A DNA stretch of 64,000 nucleotides. It comes from Blumeriella jaapii. Its lineage: Eukaryota; Ascomycota; Leotiomycetes; Helotiales; Drepanopezizaceae. The DNA lies in assembly GCA_009599575.1 (NCBI GenBank), contig VWND01000076.1:310001-374000 (forward strand), in the 5' to 3' direction. Positions 32,228-43,207 of the stretch are shown in pieces. Position 1 is the first letter of the stretch; each line of letters starts with the position of its first letter. Both the position numbers and the translations under genes were made by a program. The notes beneath the pieces are model-generated. The model did not search any database, was not told where the DNA came from, and was given only the letters and a program-made list of their open reading frames with translations.

Positions 32228-34344
32228 GATGATGATGATGATGATATTGTTTAACGTCTGGAGGGGGCAGTGAAACTGCGCTACCTCAAGCCTCCCGAAG
32301 GGCATTGGAGACGTGCTAAGCTGGGGATTTTTACATACAAGAGACCCTCGAGAAAGCAGTTATATAAAAGAAATGTGTGACAAAGGTCCGCTATTTGAGC
32401 CCTTCCCCTACAGACGGGATAGTTCTCCATTGTGTTTGTGAAGTAAACTTCGAAAGAAATCAGAACGTAAAAACCGCTGAATGTTTTGTTGGTCGTAAAA
32501 CCAGTGGTCAAGCCAATCGGCGAGATTATACAAAGCAAAAGCGCGAGAAATCCAAAACTTTTCAACCCAAACCCCTAAACGTTAGTAATACAATGTCAGA
32601 AACTTTTCCTCTGGGACGGCAACACGCTGCCCCAGAGTCTACCTAGGGCAGGTAAAAAAGTAAAACTCAGTGGTATAAAAAAGTTCCGCGAATTGCTTCG
32701 CGTTCAGCTTCCCAAAATATCGCAGTGCTTCGGTGTCCGAAGTGGGTGGGTGATCCGGCTTCTGCGGCCAGTGACGGAATCGTTTTCGGGACTTTCTGCA
32801 TCTTACGATGTGCAATAAAGCCTTGCGTTTGCCGCAGGAGCATTTCAGGTTCGCGTCTGCGTGTCTGAATTTGGTATGATACCAATGGAAATCGCCGTAT
32901 GAAAAGCGAAGCGCCAGAAGTCGATGAAGCACCGGGCGAAATAGATGCAATTCTGAGGGGTCTTTGATGCGGTACTCGAGTTGCCACCGCTGATAGTTCC
33001 GAGAGAGAGAGTCCTTGTGTCTAAACCACCATTTGATCCTGGCGTCGTCTCTTATCGATCTGTAATGGGAACGTATTCTACAGATCGTCGGTTCGGAGGG
33101 CATGCCCGGGTCCCAGGGCTGACTGCTCCCTTGAGTGGCGAGTTTATCCGCTGCTTCGTTGCCGACTATATCCATGTGTCCTGGGGCCCACCGGACCCCG
33201 ACGTCGTATATGAGCATTATATCCTGTATCTCGTGGAACGCCCATTGTGATGTCGATGACGCGTCCCCTCGTATGCACCAAATCACCGAAGTCGAATCGA
33301 TGCAAAGCCAAATGCGGCCGTACGTATAAGCAGGCTGCGCGCGTAGCGTTCTGGCCAGTCCTGTGCGGGCCCCTATCACTTCCGCGTCGAAGACGTGGGA
33401 CTCCGTGTTGATCGCCCCACAGCCCGAGCCGATCACTCTTTTATTCTGGTAGGCTATATAGCCGTAGCCAACCAACTTGTTCCCATTTGAGTATCGTTCC
33501 GTGCTATCAGAGAAGATCGTAATGTCATCGGGGGGCAGTTCGTCCCACTATTTGTTAAAGGCCTTCGCGGCCTCCTTTTTGTTTACCCCTAGGATGGGAT
33601 CCGTCCGGCACCCAGGAGAAAAGTGAGATGGTCGGAGTTGGGGTCGGGGGACTGGCGAAAACCAGGTCGCCGCGCGCTCGACCTTCGTCTTTGCAGCCTG
33701 TCGAGTGCCTCTGCCGCGGCCTCGGGTGATCATTGGTGAAAGCATTCGTCTGACCAAAAGGTGACCTTCATCCACTGTTCGTAAGCGTAGCGCGAATCTC
33801 AGTCTGGCTTTTTCCAAAGCCGCCTCCGCTGATGGAAGGCCTGCGTCCCGAAAGAGTGTGATGTTCGGGGTGGTCCTCCACACTGGCAAAACGCCTCTGG
33901 CGGCCAGCGTGATCGTGCTTTCCATTGTGTCCAGATGCCAGCCCATCCTTGTGCTGACTTTCCTGTTCCGGACCGTTTTGGTGCGACCACCATACCACGC
34001 CTCAGCCCCGTACAAAATGGACGGGAGAACGCAGGTGACTACAGCCTTTCGGAGTGAATGAGCCGGAGGGCCCCGTGTCGTCTTCGCTAGCCCTCGTATG
34101 TGAAAAGCGAGCTTTCGAGCTTTGGTGGCCCGTTCAGATACGTGTCTCCTGAACGACAGTTTGCGATCAAACCAGACCCCTAGCCACCGTAAGGCCGGCT
34201 GTTCCCCTCTCTTCTCCGAGGTCGTGATTGGTTCGATCGTGTTGTCCTCGTCTATAACGCAGGGGGGGGCGTGATCGTGTCTTTTCTTGGTGATGTGGAT
34301 CATCTCCTGTTTCTCTGGCGCAAAGAAAACTTTGTTGTCGTTGC
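32228..34344 (-). mobile_element. 5'-truncated non-LTR retrotransposon (Tad/I-like LINE)
   Basis: A 2,117-bp insertion bounded by a perfect 14-bp target-site duplication. Read on the minus strand, it starts inside the reverse transcriptase near the thumb, runs through RNase H and a Cys/His knuckle, and ends with about 410 bases of 3' UTR and an (ATC)n tail (GATGATGATGAT on the plus strand). Truncation at the 5' end, the simple-repeat tail and the 14-bp duplication are the classic result of target-primed reverse transcription. The intact duplication and nearly open ORF indicate a young insertion. It lies between DGAT2 and CYP51 and ends 102 bases before the CYP51 start codon. Confidence 0.93.
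32639..34344 (-). pseudogene. LINE ORF2 fragment: reverse-transcriptase C-terminus, RNase H, CCHC knuckle
   Basis: The frame is open from the 5' truncation point at 34344. It encodes the end of the reverse transcriptase (LRWLGVWFDRKLSFRRH, SILYGAEAWYGG), then RNase H: FSDSTERYS with the first Asp, ESHVFDAEVIGA with the Glu, LCIDSTSVIW with the Asp, and WAPGHMDIVGNEAADKLA with the final acidic/His region. A C-C-H-C cluster (KCSCGKRKALLHIVRC) follows, as in Tad-type ORF2 proteins. One in-frame amber codon at 33548-33550 interrupts it between the reverse transcriptase part and RNase H. The upstream polymerase palm, endonuclease and ORF1 are missing, so it cannot mobilise itself. Confidence 0.9.
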
Positions 34345-34358
34345 CCTCACAAATATTT
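34345..34358. repeat. Right target-site duplication of the LINE
   Basis: Second copy of CCTCACAAATATTT, abutting the truncated 5' end of the element. Confidence 0.93.
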
Positions 34359-34460
34359 AGGGAGGCATTAGAACAATTTCGACCTCATCCCCAACATCTC
34401 TCCCCGCAACCACCATTTCACTCCTACTACACAGACTCGCAGTCGTGTCGCGTCTGCAAG
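34359..34460 (+). promoter_or_regulatory. Remaining native CYP51 leader/proximal promoter
   Basis: Only 102 bases of original sequence remain between the insertion and the CYP51 ATG. They are pyrimidine-rich (CAACATCTCTCCCC, CCACCATTTCACTCCTAC), like a 5' leader, without a TATA box. Confidence 0.6.
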
Positions 34461-36139
<1,679 letters not shown>

Positions 36140-36944
36140 AGCATGGAATTGAAGAATAATTCATGAACGATTTGCATGTGAAGGCGTCTTGGCCAGGGGT
36201 ATCGAGTAGGTGATGTACCTACCTACATGCAGTACATACAGACAAAGTAATAACAAGTGGCTCAAGCGGCTCGGATCCAGAAACTTGGACATTGAGCTGC
36301 TGCGCAGTCTTGTCTCTTGGCATCTTCTTGAGGGGTCATTTGAAGATTCTTTGAAGGAAAACATTCACGCTGATTGGTTCTGCTATCAAATGCAGCCACG
36401 GTCAAGCCCAGCACCGCACATCGCTCGGGGCACAAAGCGCGGTCCCCTGTTGAAGTAAACACAAAGGGATCCTGCAGATAATGACGAACCGCTTCTAGGT
36501 TCCTGTAAGCATTGACATAACCTGGTTGGCATTGATGATAGACGATGACCGACACCTCTCTTTCACAGCGCATCTTCGTGTAGCCAGTCAACCGATGTCT
36601 CCAAGCTGATCAAGAGTCCTGTATGATTCAGCGACTGCCGATTCCCAGTGGAGCCAGCTCGTGCCCTGCGAATTTTAAACAAGACCTCAAATAATTGCCA
36701 TGCATTTGAGCCTCCCTTGCAATTAATTATATTTGCAGGACACTTGCATTAGAGCGACCTCCCCTCCTTATTATCTATCGCCACTCGTCGTCGCTCCGAT
36801 CCCACGGGTGGAATTTCTCGAGAGCCCGCCATTCTCACCCCGACGGTGCTGCACGGTGGACTAGAGACACCGCCGGCCATCAACCTTCCCGACAATCATT
36901 CGTACACTCCTACGTCCCCTCGTCGGTGCCGGAAACACTTCAAA
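36140..36944. other. Intergenic region between CYP51 and PAQR gene
   Basis: No gene seen in about 800 bases. Contains a CCTACCTACATGCAGTACAT tract near 36217-36237, and an A/T-richer stretch (36672-36740) that may be the PAQR promoter. Confidence 0.5.
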
Positions 36945-38501
36945 ATGGTTTGTACCGGATCTTCACTGACCGTCGAGTCATACGAGCAAGGCGAGACGTG
37001 TGCGATGGCCAGTGGCGCCCTTAACCGGAACAACAAGCCCACTTATCGGCGGCGCCACTCTTCGTTCCAATCCAGGAGGAGAAGCACAGATTCCGGGATG
37101 GACGGCGAGGATCGATTACTGCTCAAGGTTTGCCGACGCCGGTGGCGTGCTCTCTGGGGACAAGCATTGACTGTGCAAAGGTCGACCTCTTCCTTTCCGA
37201 GCTGGAGCGACGGCTGGACTTCTTGGAGAACTATGGAAATCTCAACTTCGACGCGGGTATCTCACGGGCCTACGCGACGTTGCAGGCGGTACGCGCGAGG
37301 TGCTCGCAGGTCTCGGGCGAGGTGCTCGGCGCGGGCAGGCGCCGAGCGAAAGTGATGGTCGAGACCGTCGAATCGAGATACCAGGACGCCCTGGCTGCGA
37401 AGGAGACGATGAGCGAGAAGGTCCATACTGGCATCTCGCTCCTCGAGGCCATGCTGTCGGACTTCGAGACGAGGGCGTACAAGATGCGGGAGCAGGGCTT
37501 TGCGGGCGCCGCCGGATCGTTAATGGACGAGGGGAGGAGGGTAGTGGACGAGGGGATCGAACGCGCGAGAGAAGTCGTTGACGAGGGTATCGAGCGAGCT
37601 CTCAAGGCCGCGGAGACCATGGAGGAGCACATCCAGTACGCCATTGTTCGGGCCCGAGAACACGGGCTCATCAGATACGAAGATCTACCTGTCCCATGGA
37701 GGGTCAACCCGTACATCGTGAAGGGCTACCGGTTCACGGAATCCAAGGTCGACTGTGTCCGATCCATGTTCGGACTCTCGAACGAGTCGGTCAACATCTG
37801 GTCTCACGCCATCGGACTCTGTATCGTCCTCGCCATTGCGTTTTACTTCTACCCGACCAGTGTCAACTTCTCCGTCAGCACCAAGATGGACGTCTGCATC
37901 GCGGCCGTCTTCTTCTTCGCCGCCTGCAAATGCCTCGCCTGCAGTTGCATGTGGCACACCATGAACAGCGTCGCGAACCAGACCCTGATGGAGCGTTTTG
38001 CGTGTGTCGACTACACCGGCATCTCGCTTCTGATCGCCGCCTCGATCATGACGACCGAGTATACGGCCTTCTACTGCGAGCCTGTGAGCCGATGGATCTA
38101 CATGACTCTCACGGCCGCGCTTGGTATCGGGGGTGTGATTCTCCCCTGGCACCCAACCTTCAACCGGGCAGACATGAACTGGGCGCGCGTCGCCTTCTAC
38201 GTCACGTTGGGAGCCACGGGCTTCGCTCCCGTGCTGCAGCTCAACCTCGACCGGGGCGGCGCGTGGGCGTGGGCATTCTATGCCCCGATCGCAAAGAGCA
38301 TCGCGGTCTACCTGATTGGCAGTCGTGTACGCCAGCCAGATTCCCGAGCGGTGGTGCCCGGGGGCTTTTGATTACCTCGGGGGCTCTCACAACATCTGGC
38401 ACTTTGCCGTTTTGGGCGGGATTCTCTTCCATTACATGGCCATGCAGGAGTTCTTCACGGGTGCTTTTGCTCGAGCCGAGAACGGCTGTGCGGTGTACTG
38501 A
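36945..38501 (+). CDS. IZH3: PAQR-family seven-helix receptor, Izh3-like (frame break)
   Basis: Progestin/adipoQ-receptor (hemolysin III superfamily) membrane protein; yeast Izh proteins affect zinc and sterol homeostasis. Exons 36945-37127 and 37181-38501, about 501 residues. The 53-base intron joins RLLLK to VDLFLSELERR. A cytosolic region of ~230 residues is helical and rich in charged repeats (DEGRRVVDEGIERAREVV), as in the long Izh3 form. Then come WRVNPYIVKGYR and SNESVNIWSHAIG. The PAQR metal-site motifs are present: S-x3-H in helix 2 (SCMWH) and HNIWHFAVLGG in helix 7. The frame breaks at 38318-38322 after AVYLIG; VVYASQIPERWCPGAFDY follows in another frame. Two bases are missing or one is extra. 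The assembly as given ends early, at 38371, losing the last helix. Confidence 0.87.
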
Positions 38502-39765
38502 TCATGCGGGTTCGATAGTAATGTTTACGTTGATACGGATGCGTTTTTGGCCGACGGCTTGGACGGGTGGATAGATGGGCATAGCGATGGCGCAGAAGAC
38601 ATTCGTTTGTATAACGTAGTCTGTAGATGATAAAGCTGATGGGGGGTTTTCCACGTCCATCCATCCGCCTTTCCCAGCCCTTCAACATGCGTTGTGCTTG
38701 GGAACGATGAGGGAGACATCACGCATCTACAGTATATCTCACGGCCTTCGTCACTGTCAGATGCGTTTCATCCACGCAACAGCTATCAAGCCCCGTACAG
38801 GCTCAACCGGCTGCCAACCATTCATTCACCCGTTCGTATCACGTTCCCCCGGCTTATCTCGTTCATCTCTCTCTCTCCCTCTCTCTGTCTGTCTCTCTCT
38901 CTCTCTCTCTACATCCCCTTCACTCCACTCTCCTCACATCCTGTTGCACATCGTTCTCAGTCTATACCCCTCTCCCTCAAAACTAAGAACAAGAAAGCCG
39001 CATCCTAGCAGGATCCCCAGGTATCCTTCTCAACTACGACATGGTGCTCGACAAGTGCTCGCGTCCTCTCCTTCTGGAAAGGACTGCGAGGACGGTCTCG
39101 TTCTGGCTTAGTGCGGTGCGCTGCATCGACATACTGTAGGTATGTCAAATAAGTCTTGCTTTAGCCAGATGTCTTTGCCACTATCTCGAGCAGATAGGGA
39201 GTGGCGAGCAAGAAAGAGTCTTTTCATGGATCTTCCGATCCCAGCTCTTCTTAGCAAAAGCTTACCTAGATAATAGTACAGTACAGCTTGCGGAACCAGA
39301 TGCCGAGTCTGGACTCCTCGCTCAGCAGCATTACTCGAACGTGTCCCTCAACCATCTCCTCGATCCCCTACCGTTCGCCGCACCACGGCATGGCGGGGGA
39401 TTAGAGGATTCTAGTCAAAAGCCATTGGCTGAGATGTTTCGGATGTAGAGCCAAACCGCCCCGCTGCATGTTTCCCCTCACCTCGCGAGAGATGTACAGA
39501 CAGCACTTCGGTACGAATGTCAACTCCAACCTCGACACGAGATACAACCACGCATCACATCTCGCACCAGCCACGACGCGAAAGCAGGACCAGGAGCATT
39601 GGTTTGGTGTACAGACCTCGCCGGATTGCACACGCGTTCTTCCTCCTGTACGGTCAGCCAGCCGCCCGAACGATGCGCTTCACGCCGGTGGTCTGGTGAA
39701 GCAATGGGACCGTGGTGCGGAGTCAAGTGTGCCATCAAAGTAGACAGACAGTCTTGGTCTTCATA
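38502..39765. other. Intergenic region
   Basis: No gene seen in 1.26 kb. A CT-rich tract with TCTCTC repeats lies at 38868-38912. The promoter of the Zn2Cys6 gene should be in the right half. Confidence 0.5.
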
Positions 39766-41298
39766 ATGCCCGCGCGGAGGGCTTGCGACAGATGCCACCG
39801 GAACAAGCAGAAGTGCAATTTCGAGGATCACGAGAAGAAGTGCATCGAGTGCCAGCAATCGGCGACAGCATGTACCACGCAGCGTTCGCAACTCCGCCAG
39901 GGGAGACGTCCAAAGGTCTCCAACCTGGGACCGGCGGGCTCCATCTTGGTCTGGGACAGTGAACGTGCAAAACAGGCTTCGAAAACACCACCACCACAGC
40001 GCACCGCCGCCGCCGTCACGGAAAGCTACGCACAGGAGATCACCCGGAAGGTGTTCGAAGTCGCCCTGGAGTACCTCCATCTCTCTTCCGAAGCACACAA
40101 GGCAAACTTCCAGGGGAATGGCTCTCACGCATCGTCGCCCACGGAAGTACGCACTCCCAGTCCATACAGCTACCGGGTCACCTTTGCCGAAACGCCTTGG
40201 CTACCGCATTCAGAGAAGGTCGTAGGCCAATTCTACGAAACCTACGACCTGTTCATGTTCGGCCCAACCTTCGCTCAGGATCTACGCCTCGCGTTCCAGC
40301 GATCCTACATCATTTCCCCGGTCCTGCTGCATGATGTCTTCACGGCTCTCTACACCACGGTCAAGCGTGCTAGACACAACATCAGCATGTGTGATCAAGA
40401 AGAAGACATGATCAAAGGTGCAATATCATTGCAAAGGCTCCGGACCGCCAGCATCAGCGGACTCAAGGACGCATTTGCGGTGCTTGCGTTGGGCCAAAGC
40501 CTGGCTGCATTCGATTTGCTGACACACTGCATCGGAGCCATGTCTATCTTGCGCTACTCGATGTGTGCCATCAGACCGTGGTACGATGTGGTATCCCGGG
40601 ACCCGTCAGTCGAGCCCGTCCTCATCGCGTCTGTCTTCTGGGATACCATCAATTGCCTCATCCGACGCGACATCCCGGTGTTGAAATACACCCCCACAGA
40701 TCCACATACGGTAGACAGAATGGCAGGGTTTTGCTCGAGCTTGCTCCCGATGTTCTACGATTTGTGCGTGGCAAGCAAGGCTATCAAACATCAACGCATG
40801 ACAGGAGCCGGCGCGATCGACTTCGAAGCACTACACGAGGTCCGGCAGCGTCTTGTCGAGTGGGCACCGCATCCCCCACCGAACGCGTCAGACCTTTACA
40901 CGTACCAAGAAGTACTGAAGCTGAGAGCGCAAGCCGCGATGTACCACGTCGCTAGTCTACTGCTCTGTCACCGCGTCCAGTATCCCGTGGGGACACACGA
41001 CGACGTGGCCCAAGCACATGCCGCGAGCATCCTGGCCGAGTTCTCCAAGTTTACGGCCTTGATCAGGCCGGGGACGGGATTGCAGAATGTCACTTTCCCT
41101 GTCCTCCTTGCCGCGTTGGAGGATGAGCAGGTCTCCGGCAGGATCTGGGACTTCATGCGACTGCCGGCTGCTGCGCCTGTCGCGGTTGGGAAACTACATG
41201 CCTTGCTCCAGTTCGTCTGGAAACAGCGCAACTCGGGCTCCGCGAGCTGTCTCTTCGATATCATCGACCAAGGACCAGACTTTATCGCGCTCACTTGA
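39766..41298 (+). CDS. Zn2Cys6 transcription factor
   Basis: Fungal binuclear-cluster regulator, 510 residues, single exon. The cluster is at the very N-terminus: Cys7, Cys10, Cys17, Cys26, Cys29 and Cys36 (CDRCHRNKQKC and CIEC), with usual spacing. The start was placed at the ATG (39766) giving MPARRACDRC, since the upstream in-frame codons have no support. The linker has RQGRRPK. The rest is an alpha-helical middle-homology-like region (DAFAVLALGQSLAAFDLLTH, PVLIASVFWDTINCLIRRD). No biosynthetic genes are next to it, so its targets are unknown. The frame is intact. Confidence 0.88.
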   Translation: MPARRACDRCHRNKQKCNFEDHEKKCIECQQSATACTTQRSQLRQGRRPKVSNLGPAGSILVWDSERAKQASKTPPPQRTAAAVTESYAQEITRKVFEVALEYLHLSSEAHKANFQGNGSHASSPTEVRTPSPYSYRVTFAETPWLPHSEKVVGQFYETYDLFMFGPTFAQDLRLAFQRSYIISPVLLHDVFTALYTTVKRARHNISMCDQEEDMIKGAISLQRLRTASISGLKDAFAVLALGQSLAAFDLLTHCIGAMSILRYSMCAIRPWYDVVSRDPSVEPVLIASVFWDTINCLIRRDIPVLKYTPTDPHTVDRMAGFCSSLLPMFYDLCVASKAIKHQRMTGAGAIDFEALHEVRQRLVEWAPHPPPNASDLYTYQEVLKLRAQAAMYHVASLLLCHRVQYPVGTHDDVAQAHAASILAEFSKFTALIRPGTGLQNVTFPVLLAALEDEQVSGRIWDFMRLPAAAPVAVGKLHALLQFVWKQRNSGSASCLFDIIDQGPDFIALT

Positions 41299-42000
41299 GC
41301 GGCAAGCGAGATTCGCGGAGCAGCTAGTGGAGTCTGCCCATGGCCAGGGGCTTGAATCGATGGGTGTCCGAGGCTTGGTGGAGAGCAAGCCGAAATGAGC
41401 AGGTGAGGAGATCATAGCATCCGTCATGATCTCTCATCGTAGCCGGCCCTTGCAGCATCTGGTCTTTCGTTCGTCGTCGCGCATTGGCGATTGAATGGAC
41501 CAGCAGCTGGCAAGGGAGGACCTGCGAACGCGTAACACAGATGCACCAAAAGCAACACAAGCCGTGTTTACATGATCTCTTTGGCGCAGATTCTGCCCAC
41601 CCACAGGCCAGCCAAAGCAAAGAAACATGCTGAAGCAATCGACGGATATCAGTCTCTTGTCTTTGACATGGCATTTTGCCTGTGCACATCTCCAGCTATT
41701 GTATGTACATACTGTACAGTACTCCTCTCTTTGCATGGAAGATGTTACAGTACCCACCCGGCATCATTACGTAGGCCGGGAGTCATGGCGAGCAGGGGGG
41801 GAGATCTCCCGCTCAGCCCCTGCCCAGCGCCAAGCCTTTCGCAGCTCGGGGATAGCTTCATCTCCGGTTGGTCTCCTGCCTTCCTCGGTCCTGCTTTGGC
41901 CATCTCCTCAGCCAAGAGCTTCTGCCCTCCATCGCATTTCTCACCCCCTCCCCTCCCCTCCCCTCCCCTCTCCTCGGCCTCCTCCTCGACTCTCTCGACC
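41299..42000. other. Intergenic region upstream of the WSC gene
   Basis: About 700 bases, no gene. The right end is a CT-rich leader (CCCCTCCCC repeats, 41947-41995) directly before the WSC start codon. A short GTACATACTGTACAG word occurs at 41703-41717. Confidence 0.5.
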
Positions 42001-42370
42001 ATGGCCCTCACCAGCATCGTCCCTCCGCGCGCGCTCCTCCTGCTCCTCGCCATCCTTCAACTGCTGGCCGCCACGGTACAAGCACAAGCCGCCACGGCGG
42101 CCATCACGCCCGAGACGTCCGTCGGCGCAACGATCTCCCACGGGAACAAGCAGTACGCCTACTACGGCTGCTACGAGGAGAGCGGGCTGAACAACAATGC
42201 GACGAGCGGCCTGCGCGCCCTGGGCTCGGGCAAGATGGAGAGCCAGGAGCGCATGACGGTCGCTCTGTGTCTGGCGTACTGCGCCGATGGGGGATGGGCC
42301 TTCGCGGGGCTCGAATACACCAAGTAGGTCCCGCCCGTCTGTTCTTCTCCTGGCGTGTGCGGTTCCGCCT

Positions 42371-42402
<32 letters not shown>

Positions 42403-42717
42403 GACTGCGTGATGCGATCGGAACGGCGATTCGGCTCAGGGCGTGCATGATAGATGGCAGCAAGCTGACATGCGGTGTACAGGGAGTGCTATTGCGCACC
42501 GCTCGTCTCCTCCATCGCGACCAAGCTCGACGACGGCGCCTGCGATCTCGGCTGCGCGGGGAACGTGTCGGAGTTCTGCGGCGGCGCGCTCAAGCTCTCC
42601 GTGTATCAGAAGACGAGCAACAACAAGGGCGCCGGGGTCAAGGCTGTGAGCCAGGCCCCGGTGGGCAGCATCCTGGCGCTGGGCATCGCCATGGGGGTTC
42701 TGCTGTGCTTGGCTTGA
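42001..42717 (+). CDS. WSC-domain cell-surface protein, probably GPI-anchored
   Basis: Small secreted protein with one WSC domain, the cysteine-rich carbohydrate-binding module of yeast cell-wall stress sensors. Exons 42001-42323 and 42483-42717 (intron GTAGGT...ACAG), 185 residues. An N-terminal signal peptide is clear (RALLLLLAILQLLAATVQAQA). The WSC domain (about residues 50-150) has eight cysteines: YYGCYEE, ALCLAYC, ECYC, GACDLGC, EFC. The C-terminus is hydrophobic (GSILALGIAMGVLLCLA) with no cytoplasmic tail, which favours a GPI anchor over a Wsc1-type transmembrane sensor. The intron carries a (GGCT)n microsatellite. Confidence 0.87.
42372..42402. repeat. (GGCT)n array inside the WSC intron
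   Basis: About seven units of CTGG/GGCT in the middle of the 159-base intron. Confidence 0.9.
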
Positions 42718-43207
42718 TGAAGCAAGACCCCGTCGACGAGTAATGTTTATTAATCTTGGTGTTTGCGAAGAGCGGGGACGAGAGTGGAAAGAGAGATGTG
42801 TATATATTGCTTTGTGTCGGAATAGCGGAAGCGGAAGCGCAAGGGAGCGCAGCGCAGCGTTGCTTGGATTGGACCGGGCACATACGACTGACGACACATG
42901 TACATACCTTACTTGCAGCGTGCGCCCGACCGTCTTTCAAGATATCCGAGGTCACTTTGTTGGCCTCTTTGCGTGTTTGCTTCAGGGGGAATGGACAGCC
43001 CGATAGAGCTGTGTCGATAGATAGGATAGACAGTACTAGGTTGGCAATAGCTAGTCATGCTGCTCATGACCCCTCCTCCTCTCTCCTCCTCCTCTCTCCT
43101 CCTCCTCTCTCCTCCTCCTCTCTCCTCCTCCTCTCTCCTCCTCCTCCCTCCTCCTCTCCTCCTCTCTCTCCTCCTCTCTCTCCTCCTCCTCTCTCCTCCT
43201 CCTCCTA
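42718..43207. other. Intergenic region between converging WSC and REV1 genes
   Basis: Holds the 3' ends of both genes. The right part is the polypyrimidine array listed next, which ends one base before the REV1 stop codon. Confidence 0.6.
43072..43206. repeat. (CTCCTCCTCT)n decamer array
   Basis: Some 13 units of a CTC/CTCT mix, almost purely pyrimidine for 135 bases. It abuts the stop codon of REV1, so it would be transcribed as a GA-rich 3' UTR of that gene. Confidence 0.93.
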
